Assembly: GCA_963661945.1 (NCBI GenBank)
Contig: CAVLDP010000003.1
Span: 62,001-126,000, forward strand
DNA length: 64,000 bases
Reading direction: 5' to 3'
Source: CAVLDP01 sp963661945
Lineage (GTDB): Bacteria > Bacillota > Clostridia > Lachnospirales > Lachnospiraceae
Shown here in pieces: positions 1-6,403 of the stretch; position 1 is the first letter of the stretch, and every line of letters begins with the position of its first letter. The notes under the pieces were generated by a model that saw only the letters and a program-made list of their open reading frames with translations, made no database searches and was not told the origin of the DNA. Both the position numbers and the translations under genes were made by a program.

Positions 1-3000
1 TGTCTGGTAAATGTAGCAATATTTCTACTGAATCATATGCTGAATGGACCATTTATTGATAATCAGTTGGGGTCTGTTATTGCTGCATATTATTATGGAC
101 CACTCTATGGGGCAATTATGGTTCTGCTCACTGGAGGCTTCTGCGGTCTTATATCGAAGACAGCATTTATCTATATTGTTCCGGAACTTGTCTGTGTACT
201 TCTTATTGGTTATATGGCTAGAGATGAGAAGTTTATTGATAGTTTTCTTGGAACAGTACATGTACTGTCTCTGGTTGGTATTCTGGAGGGAATTGCCCTT
301 GCTCTTATGCAGTTTATATTCCTGAAGGGGGCTGGTGACCATCATTATGGAACGGCAATTCTTCGAATGATGTTATCAGCGAATTATCCGACACCGGTTC
401 GTTTTCTGATTGAAGGAATCTTCCTGGCTTTTCAGGATTTGACCTGTGTTCTCCTCTTCATGTGGATTGTTCATTACCTGGAGCATCCACTCCAGAAGAA
501 GAAGGAACGTAGGAAATATCTTAATAGGAATCTGAAGAAGGGCAGTAAGAAGATACTGGTTGGTGCAGTTTTATTTACATCCCTTCTAACACTTGGAGTG
601 GACACTATCCCAACCAAGGCAGCAGACAGCGTAAGCTATGTCCAACAGGTCTATAACAGTAAGAATGGCTTAATGGGCGGTGCCTCCAATGATATCGTTC
701 AGACGCAGGACGGAACGATTTGGGTGGCAACCTATGGTGGATTGTATCGTTATAATGGTATCAAATTCGACCTGGTCACAGAGATTCCTTCTGTACGTTC
801 CGTGAGATGCTTGTATCTGGATTCAGACCAGAATCTGTGGATCGGTAATAATGATGCAGGAGTTGTCGTAGCGACACCGGAGCATAATTGGTATACCCTG
901 ACGACAGATGATGGTTTGCCTTCGAATAGTATTCATGGAATTGTTCAGTCGGGAGATGGCGTCTATTATGTGGCGACGTCGGCTGGAACCGCGCTTGTTT
1001 ATTTCAATGGCGAAGACCTTACTTGCATGAAGAAATTGCCTGAGATTGCCTATACGAGAAATCTTGCTGTAAATAGCAGAGGACAAATTGCTCTGATTGA
1101 CAATGCACAGGTTGTCTATCTTGTGCATTCCGGAGTGATTATTGATGAGATTCCTCTTGGTGATTATAATGCATCCTCTGTCCAATTTGATGAAGAAGAC
1201 AGGCTCTATGTAGGTACAACAGAGTCTGAGATACTAGTATATGATTATAACAAGGATGGCTATGTATTCGATTGTGAGCTCTTGACCGGAGATTTAAGTG
1301 GGATTAATGAACTCTATTTCCAGGAATCGGGTGTGACATATGTTGCAGCGGAATCTGGTATCGGTTATTTCGATTCAAATGATAATTTCAGTAAGATCTA
1401 TGTCGATGATTATGATAATTCTGCTGAGAATATTATGGAGGATTATCAGGGAAATATTTGGTTCACATCTACTACATGCGGACTTCTCAGTCTGACAAAG
1501 TCATATTTTACGGATGTATTCAGTAATTGTGGTGTAAGTGGAGACGTAACGAATGCTGTTATGGAGTGGAATGGTCTCCTATATGTCGGCTGTGATTCTG
1601 GTCTTCGTATCTTAGATCTTGCTGCAGGAAAATCTATTGAGAATGAGCTGACAGAGAATCTGTCTGGACATCGTGTACGCTGCGTTCGAGTGGATTCTAA
1701 GAATAGTCTCTGGATAGCAGCATACGATGTTGGCGTATATGAGATTACCGACTCTGGTGAGGTGTACCGTTATAATTCTGAGAATGGTTCTTTTGGAAAT
1801 AACGCCAGACTGACCAAGGAATTATCAAGTGGAATCGTAGCTATATCTGGAGATACAGGTTTATCCTATGTGAAGGATCATGAGATTATTTCGAATTTCT
1901 CCTTGGGTGATGGTCTTGCAAATGCATTTATCTTATCTGTTGCAGAGACGGATGACGGTAAGGTGCTGGCTGGTTCCGATGGTGATGGCATTTTCATAAT
2001 TGATGGCAATGAGATTGTGAAGGATGTAACGACTAAGGATGGTCTGACATCGGGCGTTATTCTTCGAATGGTGCCAGATCCTTATACAGATGGAACATTC
2101 GTACTGACAGGTGGAGGACTTTGCTATATGAATGCGGATTATTCCTGTCATGAGATTTCAGGATTTCCGTATTACGATAATCTGGATATGATCTTTGATG
2201 AAGATGGTACTGCCTATGTGTATAGCTCCGCAGGAATCTATGTAACTACCTATGACTCGCTCATGTCTGGTGGAGAGGTTGATACGAATCTACTTGATAC
2301 CAATGATGGTCTACTTAGTTTTCCGACGGGTAATGCTTGGAATTATCTCTCTGATGATAATATTCTCTATATCTCTTGTAGTAATGGATTATATAGCTTG
2401 AATCTGTCGGATTATAATAAGGTGGTTGATGTCTATAAGCCGAAGATTTCATCGATTGTCTGTGATGGGGAGGCCGTATCTTATGCGAATCAGACCTCGA
2501 TTGCTATTCCAGCAGGTATCGAAGAAGTTACGCTGACGATGGACCTAAATAACAATACGACATCGGATCCGACAGTGGTTTATTACCTGTCCGGAGTGGA
2601 TGAGTCGAGACATACCTGTCTCGGAAGTGAGCTTAGTACTGTAACCTATTCGCATATTCCTTACGGAACCTATGACTTCTATATTGAGGTTCTATCAGAA
2701 GATGGAGAGACGGTTCTTAGTAAGACAAGCTACACCATTGAGAAGGATATCGAAGAGTATGAGACAGTGGGCTTCCGAATTTATTTCTATTGTACTCTGA
2801 TTGAACTTCTTCTCTCGCTGATGATAGCGATTGCGAATTTTGCTACACAACAGAATGCCAAGAGACAGAGGGCAGAATATAGTAAGACCTTGACGCGACT
2901 GGAACGAGAGAAGGCGGAAGCGCTAGAACAGGCTTTGCATCAGGAGGAACATGCAAGCCAGTCGAAGTCAGATTTCTTAGCTTCCATGTCTCATGAGATT

Positions 3001-4767
3001 CGTACACCTATTAATGCAATTCTTGGTATGAATACCATGATAATGCGAGAGACCAAGCAGGATGAGATTAAGAGATATGCATCTGACCTGGAGAGTGCTG
3101 GCAAGACCCTTCTCGCACTTATTAATGATATCCTGGATTTCTCCAAGATAGAGTCCGGTAAGATGGAACTGGTTCTTGGCGATTATGATCTTGGCAGTAT
3201 TGTAAATGATCTTGTGAATATGGTTCGGCCAAAGACAGATGCCAAGGGACTTGAGCTAAAGCTACAGGTGAATCCGGATATTCCAGCATATCTCTATGGC
3301 GATGAAGTCAGAATTAAGCAGATTATTCTAAATATCCTGAATAATGCTGTAAAATACACAGAATCTGGTAGCGTTACTCTTGCTATGGATTACGAGAAAC
3401 TATCAGAGGGTGAGATTGCTCTTAAGATATCCGTTGCGGATACTGGTATTGGAATCAAGGAAGAGGATCTGAAGAAGCTATTCTCTCCTTATGAGAGAAT
3501 TGAAGAGGGTCGCAACAAGAAGATAGAAGGTACTGGTCTTGGAATGAGTATTACGAAGACCTTGCTTGAGCTTATGAACAGTCAGCTTGTCGTTCAGAGT
3601 ACCTACGGGGTTGGAAGCACATTCTCCTGCTCTATTGTTCAGCAGATACGTTCCGTTGATTGCATTGGCGATATCAATTCGACTATGATTACGAGAGATA
3701 ATCAGGTGGATGATGTGGAAGCCTTCCATGCACCAGATGCCAAGATCCTCGTGGTTGATGATGTCGAGATGAATCTTCTTGTAGCCGAGAATTTATTGAA
3801 GCGAGTTCAGATTCAGGTTGAGACTGCCACATCTGGAGCGCAGGCAATCGAGAAGGCCAAGGAGTGTAAATATGATATCATTTTCTTAGACTCCATGATG
3901 CCTGAGATGAGCGGTGAAGAGACGCTTCGCATTATGAAGCGGGATTGTACGGCAAATGAAGATACTCCGATGATTGTACTCACTGCAAATGCAATTAAGG
4001 GTGCGAGAGAAGAGTATCTGAATGCTGGATTTGATAATTATCTGTCCAAGCCAATTGACAGTGCTAAGCTCGAGGCCATGCTGCAGTGCTACTTGCCAGA
4101 GGATAAGGTAATTCTTGTGGATGCTGCGGAAAGAACTGCTGCTACGGAGGAAGTAGAGGAAGATGATAGTATCTTAGATCGCCTTAACAGAATCCCGGGT
4201 ATTGATGTCGAAGAGGGCATTAAGGTGGCAGATGGTGAGGATATCTATCTGGTTGTCTGCAAGAACTTCTATGATACTGCACCGGGGCGTATTGAGATGC
4301 TTGAGGAGTATTATAGTAAGCAGGATATTAGGAATTATACGATTCAGGTTCATGCTCTTAAGAGTTCTGCGAGACTGATTGGTGCCTATAGCCTGTCAGA
4401 GCAGGCTTGGAACCTAGAACAGGCAGGACGTGCAGATGACCTTGAAGAGATTTCTGCGAAGACTGAGGGCTTGATTGCTGATTATCGATCTCTCCTGCAG
4501 GAGCTTGACTCGGTATATGGTGATACAAGCGAGGAGGATTCTCGTGAGCTGATTGATACAGATACCCTTAGGGGTAACCTGAGAGACTTAAGAGAGCTTG
4601 TGGAGGCATTTGATATGGATACAGCTGCAATGCTTCTTGACTCTCTCGAAGAGTATCGTATGCCAGATGATTTTGCAGAATCCTATAAGAAGATTAAGGC
4701 CTATATGGCAGAAGTGGAACGAGATAGCATCCTTAGCCTTTTGGATAACTATCTGAAGGAGGAATAA
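1..4767 (+). CDS. Hybrid sensor histidine kinase with propeller sensor, receiver and Hpt domains (5' end outside window)
   Basis: The frame is open from base 1, so the true start lies upstream; at least 1588 residues are visible. Order, numbered from base 1: a multi-helix membrane domain (about 1-165) with Gly/Pro loops resembling LytS or ECF S-component folds; one more hydrophobic segment (about 185-205); a long repeat region (about 215-810) of two-component-regulator propeller type; a Y_Y_Y-like domain (about 815-905); a membrane helix (about 925-947); HisKA with SHEIRTP (His ~998); HATPase_c with N, G1 (DTGIGI) and G2 (GTGLGM) boxes; a receiver with phospho-Asp ~1297; and an Hpt domain (HALKSS, His ~1451). 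This is a full His-Asp-His phosphorelay on one membrane protein, expected to sense an extracellular ligand. The final output protein is not obvious; the next gene, one base downstream, is the natural partner. No DNA-binding domain is present. The ligand is unknown. Confidence 0.93.
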   Translation, partial: CLVNVAIFLLNHMLNGPFIDNQLGSVIAAYYYGPLYGAIMVLLTGGFCGLISKTAFIYIVPELVCVLLIGYMARDEKFIDSFLGTVHVLSLVGILEGIALALMQFIFLKGAGDHHYGTAILRMMLSANYPTPVRFLIEGIFLAFQDLTCVLLFMWIVHYLEHPLQKKKERRKYLNRNLKKGSKKILVGAVLFTSLLTLGVDTIPTKAADSVSYVQQVYNSKNGLMGGASNDIVQTQDGTIWVATYGGLYRYNGIKFDLVTEIPSVRSVRCLYLDSDQNLWIGNNDAGVVVATPEHNWYTLTTDDGLPSNSIHGIVQSGDGVYYVATSAGTALVYFNGEDLTCMKKLPEIAYTRNLAVNSRGQIALIDNAQVVYLVHSGVIIDEIPLGDYNASSVQFDEEDRLYVGTTESEILVYDYNKDGYVFDCELLTGDLSGINELYFQESGVTYVAAESGIGYFDSNDNFSKIYVDDYDNSAENIMEDYQGNIWFTSTTCGLLSLTKSYFTDVFSNCGVSGDVTNAVMEWNGLLYVGCDSGLRILDLAAGKSIENELTENLSGHRVRCVRVDSKNSLWIAAYDVGVYEITDSGEVYRYNSENGSFGNNARLTKELSSGIVAISGDTGLSYVKDHEIISNFSLGDGLANAFILSVAETDDGKVLAGSDGDGIFIIDGNEIVKDVTTKDGLTSGVILRMVPDPYTDGTFVLTGGGLCYMNADYSCHEISGFPYYDNLDMIFDEDGTAYVYSSAGIYVTTYDSLMSGGEVDTNLLDTNDGLLSFPTGNAWNYLSDDNILYISCSNGLYSLNLSDYNKVVDVYKPKISSIVCDGEAVSYANQTSIAIPAGIEEVTLTMDLNNNTTSDPTVVYYLSGVDESRHTCLGSELSTVTYSHIPYGTYDFYIEVLSEDGETVLSKTSYTIEKDIEEYETVGFRIYFYCTLIELLLSLMIAIANFATQQNAKRQRAEYSKTLTRLEREKAEALEQALHQEEHASQSKSDFLASMSHEIRTPINAILGMNTMIMRETKQDEIKRYASDLESAGKTLLALINDILDFSKIESGKMELVLGDYDLGSIVNDLVNMVRPKTDAKGLELKLQVNPDIPAYLYGDEVRIKQIILNILNNAVKYTESGSVTLAMDYEKLSEGEIALKISVADTGIGIKEEDLKKLFSPYERIEEGRNKKIEGTGLGMSITKTLLELMNSQLVVQSTYGVGSTFSCSIVQQIRSVDCIGDINSTMITRDNQVDDVEAFHAPDAKILVVDDVEMNLLVAENLLKRVQIQVETATSGAQAIEKAKECKYDIIFLDSMMPEMSGEETLRIMKRDCTANEDTPMIVLTANAIKGAREEYLNAGFDNYLSKPIDSAKLEAMLQCYLPEDKVILVDAAERTAATEEVEEDDSILDRLNRIPGIDVEEGIKVADGEDIYLVVCKNFYDTAPGRIEMLEEYYSKQDIRNYTIQVHALKSSARLIGAYSLSEQAWNLEQAGRADDLEEISAKTEGLIADYRSLLQELDSVYGDTSEEDSRELIDTDTLRGNLRDLRELVEAFDMDTAAMLLDSLEEYRMPDDFAESYKKIKAYMAEVERDSILSLLDNYLKEE

Positions 4768-4768
4768 G

Positions 4769-5539
4769 ATGACGGACAAGGTTTTATTATTTGTTGATGA
4801 CAGTGAATCATTTATCACCAAGTCCATTATGAAGAATGTAGAAGGAAATGGTCATGCTGTGAAGCTTGCTCATCTCGATGTAGATGAACTGGCAGAAGTT
4901 CAGGGCATGGTGGATGGTTATATCTTCTATAATATTGCGGATGTAGCCAAGGTGAATTCCATGGGACTGGCCTATCTTAGAGATATGGCATTAGAGCATG
5001 GATATACGATTTATTTTATGGGATATGAGGATGATATTGCTCAGATTTCTGCAGATTTTCCTAAGTCTTATTGTGGTTCCTTCACAAGACCAATTAATGT
5101 CATGCAGGTATCCGAGGATATCGAGGCGATTGTTCAGGAGGTTCCAGCGGGGGCAAGACAGAAGCACATTCTGGTGGTAGATGATTCTGGCGTGATGCTT
5201 AATACCATGAAGGAATGGCTAGAGAACAGCTATCGTGTGTCCCTTGTGAATTCTGCGACGAATGGTATTTCGTTCCTGGCAACCAATAAGCCGGACCTTA
5301 TCCTGCTTGATTATGAGATGCCAATCTGCGATGGGCCTCAGTTTATGGAGATGATTCGATCAAATGAGGACACAGCTCATATTCCGGTAATCTTCTTAAC
5401 AGGCAAGGATGACGCAGATAGTGTGAAGCGAGTGCTTGCACTGAAGCCAGCAGGATATATCCTAAAATCTAGTCCTAAGGAGGAAATCTTAAGCACGATT
5501 GCGGATTATTTCCGAAAAACTGTTGGAATTGAGTCGTAG
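4769..5539 (+). CDS. Double-receiver response regulator, first receiver degenerate
   Basis: The product has 256 residues. It starts one base after the kinase stop behind GGAGG, so it is cotranscribed. The C-terminal half (about 133-252) is a canonical receiver: acidic pair D138/D139, phospho-acceptor D181 in LLDYEMP, a conserved Thr (FLTGKDD) and a Lys (ILKSS). The N-terminal half (about 1-120) has the receiver outline and an acidic pair (D10/D11), but Asn55 stands where the acceptor Asp should be, so it is probably a pseudo-receiver. There is no DNA-binding or enzymatic output domain, as in CheY-like or Spo0F-like proteins. By neighbourhood it should take phosphate from the upstream hybrid kinase and act by protein contact. 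The physiological output cannot be told from sequence. Confidence 0.9.
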   Translation: MTDKVLLFVDDSESFITKSIMKNVEGNGHAVKLAHLDVDELAEVQGMVDGYIFYNIADVAKVNSMGLAYLRDMALEHGYTIYFMGYEDDIAQISADFPKSYCGSFTRPINVMQVSEDIEAIVQEVPAGARQKHILVVDDSGVMLNTMKEWLENSYRVSLVNSATNGISFLATNKPDLILLDYEMPICDGPQFMEMIRSNEDTAHIPVIFLTGKDDADSVKRVLALKPAGYILKSSPKEEILSTIADYFRKTVGIES

Positions 5540-5543
5540 GGCC

Positions 5544-5571
5544 TTGCAATTTGTTTGGTATATGCTATACT
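5544..5571 (+). promoter_or_regulatory. Sigma-A promoter of the 33-residue peptide gene
   Basis: The -35 is TTGCAA (5544-5549) and the -10 is TATACT (5566-5571), with a 16-bp spacer and a TGC extended -10. Transcription should begin near 5578, just before the palindrome at 5581. The promoter starts right after the stop of the double-receiver gene, so the small gene has its own transcript. Confidence 0.75.
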
Positions 5572-5580
5572 AACTATAGA

Positions 5581-5598
5581 TGTTAGGTATACCTAACA
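5581..5598. promoter_or_regulatory. Perfect 18-bp palindrome, DtxR/MntR-type operator candidate
   Basis: TGTTAGGTATACCTAACA is identical to its reverse complement. The half-site TTAGG...CCTAA matches the half-site of DtxR/IdeR-family metal-repressor boxes. It sits immediately downstream of the predicted transcription start, the place where a repressor would block. The palindrome is seen directly; assignment to the DtxR family rests on motif resemblance only. Confidence 0.6.
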
Positions 5599-5619
5599 AA
5601 TAAAAAGGAGGTAATTACG

Positions 5620-5721
5620 ATGATGGAAGTATTAGGAACTGCCGGGATTAGTGTTGTGGTTGCCGGAGGCGTAGCTGCTACTATGGAAGGCGTAAAGTAC
5701 ATGATTAAGCGTATGTTCTAA
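5620..5721 (+). CDS. 33-residue hydrophobic small protein, unknown function
   Basis: This short ORF has an excellent Shine-Dalgarno (AAGGAGG at 5605-5611), an upstream promoter and operator, and a downstream terminator, so it is very likely translated. The product begins MMEVLGTAGISVVVAGG, has a Gly/Ala/Val-rich segment (about residues 6-21) that could insert in or lie on a membrane, and ends in the basic tail KYMIKRMF. ATG codons stand at 5620 and 5623; the second has slightly longer spacing. I do not recognise a family. The metal-type operator suggests a small membrane protein that tunes a metal transporter, comparable in idea to MntS or Feo-associated small proteins. A signalling peptide for the neighbouring sensor kinase or a small toxin are alternatives. 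Confidence 0.65.
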   Translation: MMEVLGTAGISVVVAGGVAATMEGVKYMIKRMF

Positions 5722-5754
5722 TCGGACATTCCTTAACGATACTTATAAGACAAG

Positions 5755-5806
5755 ATGAGACGGGTCTCATAAAGCATACTTTTATGCTTTATGGGGCTTG
5801 TTTTTT
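5755..5806 (+). terminator. Intrinsic terminator with a competing upstream hairpin
   Basis: A 15-bp stem (5764-5778 with 5783-5797, G-U pairs at the base, loop CTTT) is followed by TTGTTTTTT (5798-5806). The 5' arm of this stem also pairs with the segment just upstream: ATGAGAC (5755-5761) and GTCTCAT (5764-5770) form an alternative hairpin. The two structures are mutually exclusive, so attenuation is conceivable, but it may simply be a terminator. Confidence 0.75.
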
Positions 5807-5869
5807 GTGCTGTGAATCGCCAGATGAGTTTTAGTGGATTATGTTTGCACCCTCCCCTCCGATCAATTC

Positions 5870-6238
5870 ATGGGAGTGATGAAGCGAAATAGAAATTCGG
5901 CAATCAGAAACGCAAGAACAGCTGTGACATCCGCGCACGATGGACGAGTGAGAGATTCACATGCTATGCTCAACGGACAGATATATCTATCCAGACTATG
6001 ATCAGATCGAGAGCTCGGAGATCTATCGCAACAATACTCTGGAGGGCGAGACATATCAGCAATTTGTGAAGAGAATGCGAAGAGAAGCATCTGAAATTGA
6101 AAATGCTGAGATAAGTGTTAGCGACAAATTAAAAAACTTATATGGCATACAAGCAAACCTCAATGGACTAAAAAGGAGGGAATCGAGGGAATCTTAGAGC
6201 ATGAAATCGCACATGTGCAACAGAGCCTTATTTTTTGA
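5870..6238 (+). pseudogene. Probable decayed gene, coding signal spread over three frames
   Basis: Three overlapping open stretches in different frames look like pieces of one gene. They are ATG 5870 to TGA 5999-6001 (basic N-terminus beginning MGVMKRNRNS), 5961-6197 (Glu/Lys-rich helical text such as EGETYQQFVKRMRREA), and about 6175-6238 in the third frame, containing LEHEIAHVQQ. No ribosome binding site of note precedes any of them. The last piece contains an HExxH string, but it also reads as a coiled-coil heptad, so a metalloprotease call would be unsafe. I do not recognise the ancestral family. The rest of 5807-6367 holds no convincing gene, only a 10-bp palindrome GCACATGTGC at 6209-6218 and an A/T-rich inverted repeat near 6228-6250. 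Confidence 0.4.
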
Positions 6239-6367
6239 AAAAATATAAGCAGAGCCAAAAAATGACTCAGATAATATCTAATTGCGAAGCAATGCAACCG
6301 AAGAAAAGGAGATTAGGACAGGAGACCACGTATGGGTAAATACCTTGCTGCACCTACCATAGACAAA

Positions 6368-6384
6368 TGATATACTAATAGTAT
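6368..6384 (+). promoter_or_regulatory. Extended -10 promoter with overlapping inverted repeat (helicase cassette)
   Basis: TGA-TATACT gives an extended -10 (hexamer 6371-6376); only a poor -35 is visible upstream (TTGCTG at 6345, 20-bp spacing). The inverted repeat ATACTA-A-TAGTAT (6372-6384) covers the -10, so repression by a dimeric regulator is plausible. It lies about 20 bp before the GTG start of the cassette's first gene. Confidence 0.5.
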
Positions 6385-6403
6385 CAGTGTGGAGGTGATT
6401 CCA

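Noticed and set aside
5961..6197. 78-codon frame as an intact gene
   Set aside because: No ribosome site, no clear family, and flanking frames continue the coding-like signal, so a decayed gene fits better.
6197..6223. HEIAH as a zinc metalloprotease motif
   Set aside because: The same residues fit a coiled-coil heptad and the frame ends within a few codons; motif alone is insufficient.
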